This document shows, in pieces, positions 44,820-55,097 of a stretch of 64,000 nt of DNA. The stretch spans positions 1-64,000 of the forward strand of contig JADHSF010000002.1 in NCBI GenBank assembly GCA_016777005.1, read 5' to 3'. Under the pieces are notes generated by a model. It was not told the origin of the DNA. It worked only from the letters and a program-made list of their open reading frames with translations, and did no database searches. The position numbers and the translations under genes are program-made. The stretch comes from SAR86 cluster bacterium. Lineage in GTDB: Bacteria > Pseudomonadota > Gammaproteobacteria > Magnimaribacterales > Magnimaribacteraceae. How positions within the stretch are numbered: the first letter of the stretch is position 1; each line of letters opens with the position of its first letter.

Positions 44820-45509
44820 CTAAATTAAAGTGGGCGAAGGATTAAAATACATTTTAGAACCTTCAGGTTTATTAAAATAATCTAGCAGTTTTTCCAAGAG
44901 TAAATTGTAATCATTTTCATGTGTTTGAAAATCTAAATAATCAGAGTTCACTATTAATACTGGAGATCTATTGTAGTCAAAGAAGAATTCTTTGTAGGTT
45001 TCATTTAAGAGCTCTAAATAGTCAAAGCTAATTGTTTTCTCCATCTCAATGCCTCTATGCATAACTCTTTCATATAGTGTTTTTGTTTCAGCTTGGAGAT
45101 AAATGACTAAGTCAGGTGTTGGCAGATCTATAGAAAGATAATCATAAATCTGCTCATAGAGTTTTAGCTCTTCAGCTGAAAGTGTTGCCTTTGCAAATAA
45201 CTTATCCTTGTCTAATAAGAAATCTGAAACTTTGTTTGATGAGAAGATATCATCTTGTTTGAGTTCTTGAATTTGTTTCACACGCTGGAACAGAAAGAAT
45301 AGTTGTGTTCCTAGCGCTGCTTGTGACGGATTGACATAAAAGTCCGGAAGAAAAGGATTTTCTGATGGCTGTTCAAGGAAAGTATCATAACTAAAGGAAT
45401 CGGCTAACAGTCTAGTTAATGTGGTTTTGCCCGCACCTATGGGTCCTTCAACGGCTATAAACTTAGGTAATTTATTGAATTGCTTTAGATCAATAGTTTC
45501 TTTTTGCAT
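44820..45509 (-). CDS. Deoxynucleoside kinase (dGK/dAK family)
   Basis: The 229-aa kinase has the P-loop [16 protein letters not shown], the PFLPDFY substrate-side motif, [12 protein letters not shown] and a lid region [11 protein letters not shown]. It phosphorylates deoxyadenosine or related deoxynucleosides for salvage. In other gammaproteobacteria a similar kinase lies downstream of pcnB-folK, and here it follows pcnB with folK missing. It begins 71 bp after the pcnB stop. Confidence 0.85.
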   Translation of the reverse strand: MQKETIDLKQFNKLPKFIAVEGPIGAGKTTLTRLLADSFSYDTFLEQPSENPFLPDFYVNPSQAALGTQLFFLFQRVKQIQELKQDDIFSSNKVSDFLLDKDKLFAKATLSAEELKLYEQIYDYLSIDLPTPDLVIYLQAETKTLYERVMHRGIEMEKTISFDYLELLNETYKEFFFDYNRSPVLIVNSDYLDFQTHENDYNLLLEKLLDYFNKPEGSKMYFNPSPTLI

Positions 45510-45580
45510 ATAGGATAATCTTACAAATATAGCTTCATTAAAACAAAAGAAAGTTATTTTTAATTAAATAATCTTAGATC

Positions 45581-46774
45581 TTAATATGATATTTTCTTGG
45601 TCCACCACTTCCCTACGCCTCCCAGATTTTCACCGGAACCTTCTCTTAACAGCAATAAGTCATATCCTGCCCTGAATCTTTTATGCTTGAGTGTGACTTT
45701 CGATTTTTCGGGCACCCTGAGTAACATGATCTGAAGCTCCCATGTTTCTTTGATCGATTGTTGAATCCTGCCGGGAATAAAACAATTTTCATTTTGCCTC
45801 TTTAAGATCAGGCTAGCTGCTCTTGAAACATTATGTAATTTAGTTTTCTTTGAAGTTAGACCACCCATTTTATTAACAAGGGCCGGCCATAATAATACTG
45901 AAAAGAGGAATGCAGGAGTAAGTGATTTATTTTTGCTGTACCTGTCGTCAGTATTTTTTAATGCATTGTAAATGAATCTCTTATCTTTCTTTGAATTGAG
46001 GAAATCTTTTGTCAGAGGAAGTAGATGTTCAAGTAAATTATGACTATTCATCTCAGTCATTATTAATTCGGCATTCCCAGTCAAAAGCATTTTAAGAGTT
46101 TCTTCGTACTTCCTTCCTGAAGAAATTTCTTTTAGAAGATAAGAAAGTTTTTTCATATCAGCTTCAAGCTTCTTATCCAAATCTAAGCTTAATTTAGCTT
46201 TAAATCTTATTGCCCTTAATATTCTAACTGGGTCTTCTTTAAACCTCTCATAGCTGTCCCCGATTGACTTTAGTTTTTTATTTTGAAGATCTTTGTAACC
46301 ACCTACAAAATCTATAATCTCCATTTTTTCGATATCTAGATATAACGAATTTATAGTAAAATCTCTTCTGTAAGCATCATCTTCAATGTTTCCATAGTTG
46401 TTGTCTCTTAACACAAGGCCTTTGTTGGACTTTTGTGTGTTTCTTTGGCTAGATGACCTGAAAGTTGAAATTTCAGTTATTTTTCTACCACTTCTTGAAT
46501 GGACTATTTTAAATCTTCTGCCTATGATTCGAGTTCTTGGTAAAAGACCATTGACTTGTTCAGGAGTAGCATCGGTTACTACATCGCAGTCTTTGGGCTT
46601 GAGTCCGAGGATAGAATCTCTTACAAATCCACCGACTATATAGCCTTTAAAACCAGCATTGTTGAGTCTTTGGATAATTGATCTTGCATCGCTATCGATT
46701 TGATCAAATTCTATATGATGCTTCGAGACCTTAATGATCTCAGGAGAAATATTATATTGGTCTATTGCAACCAA
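45581..46774 (-). CDS. pcnB: Poly(A) polymerase I (class II CCA-adding family)
   Basis: The 397-aa protein has the nucleotidyltransferase motif GYIVGGFVRDSILG with the DCDVVTDATPEQV metal site, followed by RRDFTINSLYLD and EDPVRILRAIRF. The N-terminal leader (HHIEFDQIDSDAR) is the type seen in PcnB rather than CCA transferase, and position after dksA supports PcnB. It is shorter than E. coli PcnB (465 aa), missing part of the basic C-terminus. The start is TTG, 6 bp after the dksA stop. Confidence 0.88.
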   Translation of the reverse strand: MVAIDQYNISPEIIKVSKHHIEFDQIDSDARSIIQRLNNAGFKGYIVGGFVRDSILGLKPKDCDVVTDATPEQVNGLLPRTRIIGRRFKIVHSRSGRKITEISTFRSSSQRNTQKSNKGLVLRDNNYGNIEDDAYRRDFTINSLYLDIEKMEIIDFVGGYKDLQNKKLKSIGDSYERFKEDPVRILRAIRFKAKLSLDLDKKLEADMKKLSYLLKEISSGRKYEETLKMLLTGNAELIMTEMNSHNLLEHLLPLTKDFLNSKKDKRFIYNALKNTDDRYSKNKSLTPAFLFSVLLWPALVNKMGGLTSKKTKLHNVSRAASLILKRQNENCFIPGRIQQSIKETWELQIMLLRVPEKSKVTLKHKRFRAGYDLLLLREGSGENLGGVGKWWTKKISY

Positions 46775-46780
46775 AATAAT

Positions 46781-47374
46781 TTAACCATATTGCTGTCTCT
46801 CATGAATCTCTTCAATTGTTTTACAATCAATACAGCGTGTTGCAGTAGGCCTGGCTTCAAGTCTTCTAATGCCAATCTCTATCCCACACGATGCACAATA
46901 ACCATAATCACTTGCCTTGAGATCCTCTACTGATTCATTTATTTTTGAAAGAAGCTTCCTTTCTCTTTCTCTTGTTCTTAGTTCTAAAGTAAATTCTTCT
47001 TCATGAGTGGCTCTATCTGATTCATCAGGAAAATGACTGACATTTTTTTGTATTTTGTCTGCAGTCCTATCTTGCTCAATCTGAAGTTGATGTTTCCAGC
47101 TACCTAGAATGTCTAAAAAATGCTGTTTTTGCTTAGCATTCATATATTTTTCGTTCTTTTTTAAAGCATAAGGTTTAATGGAGGCAAGGAATTGTGATTC
47201 TTCGTACTTTACAGTTGCTTTGGTTTTCTTAGGTGTTATCTTTTTTGTCGAAGTCTTTTTAGCTGATTCTTTCTTTGGTGTTGCTTTCTTTGAAGCTACT
47301 GGCTTCTTAGCAACTACTTTTTTTGAAGGAGATTTGGCTTTTACTGACTTCTTAAGTGGTTTTTTTGCAGGCAT
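46781..47374 (-). CDS. dksA: RNA polymerase-binding factor DksA with lysine-rich N-terminal extension
   Basis: Residues 65-197 are a canonical DksA: MNAKQKQHFLDILGSW, the coiled coil with DESDRATHEEEF (the conserved acidic tip), and the zinc finger CASCG...CIDC. The first 60 residues are almost pure Lys/Ala/Ser/Thr/Pro (KSVKAKSPSKKVVAKKP), like histone H1 tails. DksA works with ppGpp at rRNA promoters. The tail is in frame with the same ATG, so it is not an assembly error by inspection. E. coli DksA is 151 aa. Confidence 0.95.
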   Translation of the reverse strand: MPAKKPLKKSVKAKSPSKKVVAKKPVASKKATPKKESAKKTSTKKITPKKTKATVKYEESQFLASIKPYALKKNEKYMNAKQKQHFLDILGSWKHQLQIEQDRTADKIQKNVSHFPDESDRATHEEEFTLELRTRERERKLLSKINESVEDLKASDYGYCASCGIEIGIRRLEARPTATRCIDCKTIEEIHERQQYG

Positions 47375-47434
47375 TTTGAATAATTTTTTATATTGTTTGA
47401 CCTTGAAGGCGCAGCAATTTAGCAGAATATTTTT

Positions 47435-48442
47435 TTAATAGCTAGAAAAAGTTTCTTTAATTTCTAGATACTCATCTTTTGCAAGTCTAGGGCCAGAATT
47501 TTGTACAGTTTTAGAAGCCGCAAAGCATCCAAAATTAGCAGATTCTTCCAGAGTTTTTGATTCATTGATACCGTTGAGAACGGCTCCAGCAAACATATCT
47601 CCAGCTCCATTAGTATCAATCGCGTTCACTTCTATACCTGAAACACTAAACTGACTATTTTGATCGTAGCCTGTGCAGCCGTTTGATCCTTTAGTTATTA
47701 ATAGATTGTCTGTGTAATTTTTGAAATAGCCAAATATTCCTTCTTCTTCGTCAGACCCCGCAAATTCCTTGGCTTCTTCTTCATTACAGAAAATAAGATC
47801 ACACTTTATATTTATGAGTTCCTTTATCTGTTCTTTAAAGGAACTGACTATGAAGGGATCAGATAAAGAAATAGCCACCTTAGTGTCATGAACTTTTGCA
47901 AGATTTATAGCTTTTTTATAGGACTCAAATCCTCCTGGGGAGGCGATTAGATAACCTTCTAAAAAAAGGAATTTTGAGTTTTTTATTACCTCTTCACCAA
48001 CATTATCAATTGAAAATTCTGAATTGATGCCAAGATTAGTACACATTGTTCTTTCTGCATCTTCCGATATCATTACAAGGCATTGCCCTGATGGAATTTC
48101 TGATTCTATGAGCGAAGACGCATGGTTAACATCATTCAATGATAAATCTTTAAGATAAAATCTACCGTTCTCGTCGTCTCCAACTATACAAGTCATATAA
48201 CATGTAGAACCGAATAGAGAGGCGGCTACGACTGAATTTGTACTGGATCCACCGCATGCTTTTTCTGCCGACTTACCTAATGCACCAAGCGCTTCAATTA
48301 AACCATTCTGATCATCTTTATCTATTAAGGTCATTGCACCTTTTGGAATCCCTTGGGCTTCAATCTTTTTTGAAAATTCGTCATCAATTTGAAAAGTCAC
48401 ATCCACTAAGGCACTGCCCAAAGAGCATATATCGTAATTCAT
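47435..48442 (-). CDS. PfkB-family carbohydrate/nucleoside kinase (adenosine kinase-like)
   Basis: The ribokinase-fold protein has MNYDICSLGSALVDVTF, the GGSSTNSVVAASLFG substrate motif and the C-terminal catalytic DTNGAGDMFAGAVL. It is like the adenosine/ribokinase-type 'sugar kinase' common in marine bacteria; which substrate is used is uncertain. The ATG at 48442 (335 aa) is preferred to the TTG at 48454 from the track. It is divergent from mrcB across 66 bp. Confidence 0.85.
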   Translation of the reverse strand: MNYDICSLGSALVDVTFQIDDEFSKKIEAQGIPKGAMTLIDKDDQNGLIEALGALGKSAEKACGGSSTNSVVAASLFGSTCYMTCIVGDDENGRFYLKDLSLNDVNHASSLIESEIPSGQCLVMISEDAERTMCTNLGINSEFSIDNVGEEVIKNSKFLFLEGYLIASPGGFESYKKAINLAKVHDTKVAISLSDPFIVSSFKEQIKELINIKCDLIFCNEEEAKEFAGSDEEEGIFGYFKNYTDNLLITKGSNGCTGYDQNSQFSVSGIEVNAIDTNGAGDMFAGAVLNGINESKTLEESANFGCFAASKTVQNSGPRLAKDEYLEIKETFSSY

Positions 48443-48508
48443 TTTATTACCCAATTATTTTTAAAAAAACGTAGACTGTTCGAAATATGCCAACTTATCA
48501 AGTAAAAA

Positions 48509-50806
48509 ATGAAATTTAAGCGTTCTATAGGTATTATTTTTGGGCTGATTGCTTTTGCCACGCTAATTTTTTCAGCTGCATTGATAGCGGTTATTGATTA
48601 CCGAGTAACCTCAAAGTTAGATGGAGTTCTGTGGACAGTTCCTGCCAAGCTTTATTCGAGGCCATTGGAGCTGGCAGAAAGTATAGAGGTAAATAAAGAT
48701 AACTTAATCAAAGAACTGGAAATGCTTTCTTATCAGAAAGTTAAACGGCCTGAAAAATCAGGACAATTTAGTTTTTCTAGAGATAAGCTAACGATATTTT
48801 TAAGAGGATACAAGAATCAGCGATCGGGGATTTTTGACATTACTTTTGAGAAGTCAAATGTTAAGAGTATTAAAAATCAGTTAGGTATATCTGAAGATCT
48901 TATTAAACTCGAACCTATAGTAATAGGTGGTATGTATCCAGCCCATATGGAAGATAGAGTTTTATTGGATTGGCCGGAAGTGCCTCAAGTGCTTATAGAA
49001 ACCATACTTGCAGTGGAAGACCAGAATTTCTTCAATCACTATGGTGTATCTCTAAGGTCTATCTCAAGAGCCTTCTTAAAGAATATACAGGCAGGTGAGG
49101 TTGAGCAAGGCGGCAGTACAATTACCCAGCAACTCGCAAAAAGTCTTTTCTTTACTTCAGCACAAACGATTAGAAGAAAAGCAATGGAGGCGATAGCCTC
49201 TCTATTGATTGAATTTCATTATTCAAAAGAAGAAATATTATTGGCATATATAAATGATGTTTTTTTAGCTCAATCAGGAAAGCGGGCGATACATGGATTT
49301 GGCATGGGAGCACAACATTTTTTTGGTACTTCAATAAAAAATCTTGAAACAGATCAAATAGCACTTCTCGTTGGGATGTTGAAAGGACCTTCTTTGTATA
49401 ATCCAAGACGTAACCCTGGCAATGCAACTCAAAGAAGAAACTTGGTTCTTACTGTTCTAAATAGAAACTTTAAGATTTCTGACTCTGAGCTTGCACAACT
49501 AAAAACAAAAGAATTGGGAGTGGCGCGTCCAAATTATAGGACGGAAACTAAATATCCTGCCTTCCATGATCTTGTGAGGATCGAATTGCAAGAAAACTTT
49601 AATGAAAAGGACTTAAGGACAAAGGGGTTGTCCATAGAAACTAATGTTGATCCAATTCTTCAAGACGCACTTGAAAAAAGTATTATTAAAACAAAGGCTC
49701 AGCTCATAAAGAAATATGGTAAAAAATTATCAGATATTGAAGGTGCTGCAATCGCGGTAGATGTATCTAACGGTGAAGTTAAAGCGGTGGTTGGAAGTAC
49801 TGCGCCTTCAGCATATGGGTTTAATAGATCAATAAATGCTATCAGACCTATCGGTTCGTTGGTCAAACCATTTATTTATCTTACCGCCTTAGATCAGTAT
49901 AAAAAATATAACCTCACCACTATGCTAGATGATTCTAAGCTCAGTATCCGTAGTGGGGGAGAAATCTGGGAGCCTGATAATTTTGACAAAAAGTTTCACG
50001 GAAAAATCCCTCTCCATGTTGCATTGTGGCAATCTTATAATATTGCTTCTGCAAGACTGGGTTTAGATGTTGGTTTCGAAGCTGTAGAAGATATGTTCTC
50101 TAAGTTAGGAATTGATAAGCAATTTCAAAACTATCCATCATTATTTATAGGTTCTTTTGAGTTATCACCCTATCAAGCCATTCAGGCTTATCAGACAATA
50201 GCAGCAGAAGGTTTCTATACCCCTTTAAGGACTATAAGAGAGATCAAGGATACAAAAGGAGAAATAGAGTTTTCTTACCCTTATAGTATTGAGCAAAGAA
50301 TTAGGCCTGAGCCTGTAGCTTTATTAAAGTTTGCAATGCAACAAACCTTTGAAAGAGGAACTGCGAGGGGTTACTCGTCTGAAGACATTCGATCTTGGAA
50401 TGCTGGAGGCAAAACAGGTACTTCTGATGATCAGCGTGATAGTTGGTTCGTAGGCTTTGCCGGAGAGATACTTGTCTTAGTTTGGTTAGGTTTTGATGAT
50501 AACCGAACAACCCCTTTAACAGGTAGAACAGGTGCATTTCAGGTATGGAAAAATTTTATAGATGAGATAAAACCAATTTCTAAGGCTAAAACTTCCTTAC
50601 CACGTATTAATTATCTCTGGACTGATATGAATGATGGTCTTTTGAGTGGTAAAAAATGCAAGGATTCTTTGCTTGTGCCATTTATAGAGGGCACTGAACC
50701 AAGTTTAATCCCATCTGTCAGAAGGACATGTTCAAATAGAATTGAGAATTCCGATGAAGGTTTATTGGACAAACTCAAGCAAGCTTTCGAGGGAGGTCAA
50801 GGTTGA
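48509..50806 (+). CDS. mrcB: Penicillin-binding protein 1b (bifunctional transglycosylase/transpeptidase)
   Basis: The 765-aa protein has an N-terminal TM (about residues 7-30) and a UB2H-like region. The transglycosylase domain has EDQNFFNHYGVSL with catalytic Glu, then GGSTITQQLAKSLFF. The transpeptidase domain has SxxK (GSLVKP), SYN and KTGTS. It builds peptidoglycan in the periplasm. It is shorter than E. coli PBP1b (844 aa), mainly at the cytoplasmic N-terminus and C-terminus. The lipoprotein gene overlaps its stop codon (TTGA). Confidence 0.96.
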   Translation: MKFKRSIGIIFGLIAFATLIFSAALIAVIDYRVTSKLDGVLWTVPAKLYSRPLELAESIEVNKDNLIKELEMLSYQKVKRPEKSGQFSFSRDKLTIFLRGYKNQRSGIFDITFEKSNVKSIKNQLGISEDLIKLEPIVIGGMYPAHMEDRVLLDWPEVPQVLIETILAVEDQNFFNHYGVSLRSISRAFLKNIQAGEVEQGGSTITQQLAKSLFFTSAQTIRRKAMEAIASLLIEFHYSKEEILLAYINDVFLAQSGKRAIHGFGMGAQHFFGTSIKNLETDQIALLVGMLKGPSLYNPRRNPGNATQRRNLVLTVLNRNFKISDSELAQLKTKELGVARPNYRTETKYPAFHDLVRIELQENFNEKDLRTKGLSIETNVDPILQDALEKSIIKTKAQLIKKYGKKLSDIEGAAIAVDVSNGEVKAVVGSTAPSAYGFNRSINAIRPIGSLVKPFIYLTALDQYKKYNLTTMLDDSKLSIRSGGEIWEPDNFDKKFHGKIPLHVALWQSYNIASARLGLDVGFEAVEDMFSKLGIDKQFQNYPSLFIGSFELSPYQAIQAYQTIAAEGFYTPLRTIREIKDTKGEIEFSYPYSIEQRIRPEPVALLKFAMQQTFERGTARGYSSEDIRSWNAGGKTGTSDDQRDSWFVGFAGEILVLVWLGFDDNRTTPLTGRTGAFQVWKNFIDEIKPISKAKTSLPRINYLWTDMNDGLLSGKKCKDSLLVPFIEGTEPSLIPSVRRTCSNRIENSDEGLLDKLKQAFEGGQG

Positions 50807-51243
50807 ATTTATTAAAGTTAAATATCGTTATTATCATTTCGATATTTTTATACTCTTGTGTGGCTAACCAAAATATAAGAGATGCTTCTCTTTATGCGGT
50901 TCCCGTAAATGATTTTTCACGAACAGTTGAATTGTTAATAGCTAACGAAGAATTTTTAGAGTCAGAAATTATGAAAATTAATGCTTTAAATCCCTCTATC
51001 CAAAGAATAATTCTTGGAGCTGATGATTTTTTAAAGAAAGAAAATTATCCAAAAGCTAACTCTGAACTAGAAAGAGCATTTAGGCTTACAAAAAGTGAAG
51101 GTGCTCTCTACTTGAGAATTGCACACTTGAGATACAAACAAGGCCTGCTTAAGGAATCAGAATCCTTTGCATCAAGAGGCTTGCTGTTAGGTAACATATC
51201 CTCGTGGGAGCGTTTACTGCTAAATGTCTATTTAAAGAACTAG
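50803..51243 (+). CDS. TPR-like lipoprotein, candidate LpoP-type activator of PBP1b
   Basis: The 146-aa protein begins with a lipoprotein signal ending in the lipobox LYSC (about residue 19). The mature part has helical repeats, GADDFLKKENYPKANSELERA and LRIAHLRYKQGLLKESESFA, which look like TPR units. The TTG start overlaps the mrcB stop (TTGA) and has a strong GGGAGGT ribosome site. In Pseudomonas a TPR lipoprotein (LpoP) encoded with PBP1b activates that enzyme. Position and architecture suggest the same role here. Sequence identity cannot be judged by eye. Confidence 0.75.
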   Translation: MNLLKLNIVIIISIFLYSCVANQNIRDASLYAVPVNDFSRTVELLIANEEFLESEIMKINALNPSIQRIILGADDFLKKENYPKANSELERAFRLTKSEGALYLRIAHLRYKQGLLKESESFASRGLLLGNISSWERLLLNVYLKN

Positions 51244-51308
51244 GGCTAGATAGTGTTTTCGCAAAAATATATAATTCCTCGCCCTCAAATAGTCAAGATT
51301 AAAACATA

Positions 51309-52316
51309 ATGAAAAACGTTGGAATAATAGGTGGTTCAGGATTCGCTGGTGAAGAGCTCATTAGGTATCTAAGCGTCCGCGAGGATACTAGTATTTTGGC
51401 GGTAAGTTCTAGAGAGCTTAGAGGGAAGAAAACGCCAAAGATTGTGCAGGACACGGAACTCTTTTTTGTTGATCCTGAAGATGATATTTTCTTTGATTGC
51501 GATGTTGTATTTTTTGCTACTCCACACGGAGTTTCAATGAATAGAGCTAAATCTTTTCTTGAAAAAAACATAAAGGTTATAGACCTTTCCGCCGACTTTA
51601 GACTGAAGGATAGTAAGATCTGGAGAGACTGGTACAAAAGTGAGCATAAAGATTTAGATAATCTATCAAGCTCTACATATGGACTGACCGAACTCAACTG
51701 TGAACTTATCAAAACAAGTAATCTTGTTGCTGTTCCAGGCTGCTATCCTACTGCTTCTATATTAGGCCTCATGCCACTGATGAAGCTGGATAACAATATT
51801 GAATCAATCACTATAGATGCTAAGTCAGGAATTAGCGGAGCAGGAAGAAGTAGGGTAGAAAACGGCTTAAAAGAAGACATCGAAGAAAACTTTTATGCTT
51901 ACGCCACCTCTGGTCATAGACACCTTCCTGAAATAAGCCAGATATTAGATGAAATTTATGGCGAACCTTTAGTATTAAATTTTTTACCTCATTTGATACC
52001 GGCTATGCGAGGGATTTATGCAACCATGTATGTGAATTTTACAAAACTACCTGAGCAAAATATTTTAGAAATCTATAAAAATTTTTATAAGGATTCACCT
52101 AATATTACCTTAATGGATATTGATCAAGTCCCTGAGATTGCCAAAGTATCTTTTACAAACAAATGTCAGATAGGAGTTTATCCTTCTGCTATCTCTAATC
52201 AGCTTGTAATTATTTCTTCAATAGATAATTTAATTAAGGGTGCTGCTGGTCAGGCAATCGAATGTTACAATTTAATGTGTGGACATAACCAAATGAAAGG
52301 CCTTACTAATGGTTGA
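51309..52316 (+). CDS. argC: N-acetyl-gamma-glutamyl-phosphate reductase
   Basis: The 335-aa protein has [17 protein letters not shown] (NADP site), the VFFATPHG strand and the catalytic Cys motif [13 protein letters not shown], with GHRHLPEI carrying the catalytic His. It performs the third step of arginine synthesis. The argC-erpA pair with anmK, a M23 peptidase and tyrS beyond it recreates the Pseudomonas arrangement leading into an rRNA operon. Its end overlaps erpA by 8 bp. Confidence 0.96.
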   Translation: MKNVGIIGGSGFAGEELIRYLSVREDTSILAVSSRELRGKKTPKIVQDTELFFVDPEDDIFFDCDVVFFATPHGVSMNRAKSFLEKNIKVIDLSADFRLKDSKIWRDWYKSEHKDLDNLSSSTYGLTELNCELIKTSNLVAVPGCYPTASILGLMPLMKLDNNIESITIDAKSGISGAGRSRVENGLKEDIEENFYAYATSGHRHLPEISQILDEIYGEPLVLNFLPHLIPAMRGIYATMYVNFTKLPEQNILEIYKNFYKDSPNITLMDIDQVPEIAKVSFTNKCQIGVYPSAISNQLVIISSIDNLIKGAAGQAIECYNLMCGHNQMKGLTNG

Positions 52317-52659
52317 AACTTATACCCCTTCATTAATGCAACTCACTAATGGAGCTGTAAATAAAATACTATCACTAAAAGACAGTGAATCGAATAATGA
52401 TACTTTGAATCTAAGAGTTTATGTAACAGGTGGTGGCTGCTCAGGTTTTCAGTATGGATTTTCATTTGATAGTATCGTCGATGAGGACGATACATGTATT
52501 GAAAAGGAAGGAGCTAACCTAGTAATTGACTCATTGAGCCTCCAGTACCTTCAAGGGTCTACAGTAGACTATGTTGAGGATTTAACTGGGTCCAAGTTTA
52601 TTATTTCTAATCCAAATGCTACCACTACTTGTGGATGTGGAGAGTCTTTCTCTATATAG
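52309..52659 (+). CDS. erpA: Iron-sulfur cluster insertion protein ErpA
   Basis: The 116-aa A-type carrier has [15 protein letters not shown] and the C-terminal CGCGESF, giving the three conserved cysteines. ErpA passes Fe-S clusters to isoprenoid (IspG/H) and respiratory targets. The start overlaps argC. The stop lies in an 8-bp palindrome CTATATAG that also contains the stop codon of the convergent anmK. Confidence 0.95.
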   Translation: MVETYTPSLMQLTNGAVNKILSLKDSESNNDTLNLRVYVTGGGCSGFQYGFSFDSIVDEDDTCIEKEGANLVIDSLSLQYLQGSTVDYVEDLTGSKFIISNPNATTTCGCGESFSI

Positions 52660-53761
52660 ACGGAGAAAATATTCTTCCAAGATAAACCGCACCTTTACTG
52701 CCCGTAATTTCCTCTAATTCAAATTTTACCTCGTCTAATCTTTTCTTGGCGAGCCAAGCAAAGCATATTGCTTCTAAATAATCTGGATCAACACCTATTT
52801 CTTGAGTTGTCTTACACTTTTTATTGAGTCCTCTAGAGATTCTCTCAAGGAGGTATTTATTATGAACACCACCTCCGCAAAAATATATCTCATCTTCAAT
52901 TACATTTAATTTGTTTAAAGAATTTAAAAGACTTTGGGCAGTCATCTCAGCCAGAGTAGCCTGTATGTCTTGAGGTTCCAATTCTTTATTGATATTTTTT
53001 AAATGTGTCTCTAGCCAAGTTAAGCTGAAATAATCAGGACCTGTGCTTTTGGGATAATCTAATAAAAAATATTTATCATTCATCATATTATCAAGAAGAC
53101 TTTGTATTATGTTGCCAGATTTAGCCCATTTTCCATCTTGATCATAGTTTCCTTTTCCATTTTTTCTATTCCAGGAGTCCATAAGACAGTTTCCTGGACC
53201 CGTGTCAAACCCTATTAATTTATCATTACCCAATAAAGATATATTAGTTATACCTCCAATATTTATGATTATTCTGTTTTCTTTACGGGTATTAAAAACC
53301 TCATTATGAAACACTGGTGACAAGGGAGCGCCTTGCCCTCCTGCAGCTATATCATCATTTCTAAAATGACCTACAGTTGTAATACCAAGATTATCACTTA
53401 CTAGTTGTGGATCACCAATCTGAAGAGAGAAAGGATTTCGAGACTTAGGTTCATGTTTAATAGTCTGGCCATGCGATCCGATGGCTTCTACTGTACTTGC
53501 ATCTATAGATATAAGAGCTAAGAAGGCGTTAATGCTATCGCAAAAAAACTCTCCAAGCTCTCTATCAAGAAGCGATAATGATGATTCATTTATTTCTGAT
53601 CTAATGGAGAGTTCTAAAATTTCTTTTTTTAAATGTTTAGGAATGTCAAAGTTTCGCAGCCCCAGAATTTCTATTTCTTCTCCTTTACAATTTATAGCAG
53701 CACAATCTAGTGAGTCTACGCTGGTACCTGTCATTAGACCTATAAAGATCTTATCCTCCAT
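52652..53761 (-). CDS. anmK: Anhydro-N-acetylmuramic acid kinase
   Basis: The 369-aa ASKHA kinase starts [20 protein letters not shown] and contains [32 protein letters not shown] and [12 protein letters not shown]. It phosphorylates anhydroMurNAc in cell-wall recycling. In the first motif the usual DG is DS (VDSLD), a mild deviation. Its ATG overlaps the end of the upstream M23 peptidase gene by 11 bp, linking wall hydrolysis and recycling in one operon. Confidence 0.95.
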   Translation of the reverse strand: MEDKIFIGLMTGTSVDSLDCAAINCKGEEIEILGLRNFDIPKHLKKEILELSIRSEINESSLSLLDRELGEFFCDSINAFLALISIDASTVEAIGSHGQTIKHEPKSRNPFSLQIGDPQLVSDNLGITTVGHFRNDDIAAGGQGAPLSPVFHNEVFNTRKENRIIINIGGITNISLLGNDKLIGFDTGPGNCLMDSWNRKNGKGNYDQDGKWAKSGNIIQSLLDNMMNDKYFLLDYPKSTGPDYFSLTWLETHLKNINKELEPQDIQATLAEMTAQSLLNSLNKLNVIEDEIYFCGGGVHNKYLLERISRGLNKKCKTTQEIGVDPDYLEAICFAWLAKKRLDEVKFELEEITGSKGAVYLGRIFSPSI

Positions 53762-55055
53762 AGAATTCTCTTTGGTCGATTAGATATTGATATTTTTGTA
53801 ATTCATTAATTAGATCTGATGATTTTTCTTTATAAGCCATTAGCTCAGAAGACCTGATTGGAGATGCATTAGGAAACTTAACCTTAAGCGGATCTGTATG
53901 TTTACCATTTACATGAAATTCATAATGCAAATGAGGTCCTGTTGCAAGACCAGTACTTCCTACATAACCAATAGTTTGACCTTGTTTTATTTTTCTTCCC
54001 ACTTTTGTTCTGGCACTAAACCTATCTAAATGACAATATCTTGTCACGTAATCTTCAGAATGTTTTATCTTGATTTCATTACCACAACCAGCATTATATT
54101 CTGCGAACAGAACAGTTCCATCTCCCGTAGCTCTTATGGGAGAACCCTTATTGGCGGCATAATCTACCCCTCTATGAGCTCTGATTGTATGCAGAACGGG
54201 GTGCCTTCTTTTAAGGTTATATTTTGAACTGATATAGCTCAGCTTTACCGGAGATCTTAAAAAGGCCTTCTTAACATTTTCTCCTTCAAGATTAAAATAC
54301 TCTGAATTTTGTTCATCTAAATCGTATCTCACCGCAATGAACTTCTTATTTCTATTATTAAATTCAGAAATAAGAATATCTCCATCAATTACCTTTTCAC
54401 CGTCAATGATTACTTCTTCATAGACAATACTAAAGGTATCACCAGGACGAATATCATGTGTGAAATCTATATCCCATCCGTTAATGTAGGCTAAATCCAT
54501 TAATACACTGTCAGGAACATTTTCTCTAAGACCCGACATATACATAGAGTCTTTTATAACGACATGCTTAAAGACCTTCACCTTCTCAATTTTGGATTCA
54601 TATCTTGAAATCACATAAGAACTATTAACCCTTTCGGCCTTGATACCAGACTTAATATTATCCACATAGATAAGCTTCTCTAATTCACCATATTCATTAA
54701 CATAAGCCTTAATCTTGTCTCCAACCTCTATTTTTGACAGCAGATCACTTTTTTTACTATTAATTAATTTAATTATATTTTCTTTAGCTACTCCCAGATT
54801 ATCAAGAATAGTAAACAGAGAGTCGTTTCTTTTTATTACAACTTCTTTTTCTATATATGGGATCTCAATTTGATAGTCTTCAGAAAGTGAACTTAGCATT
54901 AATGGCTTTCTAAGTTCAGAGATTTTATCCTCTTCAGTGAAGTCTTTACTACCTAAAATACTTATGCAAGCAAGCAGGAGAAAGCCTAAAATCATAGCCA
55001 AGACATGCTTCATAGGGATGTTTCTTAATATGGTTAATATTTCTGTAACCAGCAT
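53751..55055 (-). CDS. mepM: M23 (LytM-domain) murein DD-endopeptidase, MepM-like
   Basis: The 434-aa protein has one N-terminal membrane anchor (HVLAMILGFLLLACIS), an OapA/LysM-like middle part (ENIIKLINSKKSDLLSKIEVGDKI) and a C-terminal M23 domain. Zinc-site motifs are HRGVDYAANKGSPIRATGDG and HLHYEFHVNGK. It cleaves peptide cross-links in the periplasm. The start is uncertain between the ATG at 55055 (track) and the ATG at 55013. It is co-operonic with anmK and divergent from tyrS (42 bp). Confidence 0.9.
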   Translation of the reverse strand: MLVTEILTILRNIPMKHVLAMILGFLLLACISILGSKDFTEEDKISELRKPLMLSSLSEDYQIEIPYIEKEVVIKRNDSLFTILDNLGVAKENIIKLINSKKSDLLSKIEVGDKIKAYVNEYGELEKLIYVDNIKSGIKAERVNSSYVISRYESKIEKVKVFKHVVIKDSMYMSGLRENVPDSVLMDLAYINGWDIDFTHDIRPGDTFSIVYEEVIIDGEKVIDGDILISEFNNRNKKFIAVRYDLDEQNSEYFNLEGENVKKAFLRSPVKLSYISSKYNLKRRHPVLHTIRAHRGVDYAANKGSPIRATGDGTVLFAEYNAGCGNEIKIKHSEDYVTRYCHLDRFSARTKVGRKIKQGQTIGYVGSTGLATGPHLHYEFHVNGKHTDPLKVKFPNASPIRSSELMAYKEKSSDLINELQKYQYLIDQREFYGG

Positions 55056-55097
55056 AAAGTCGAATGATACCTCAAAAAGATCATATAATAGACCACA

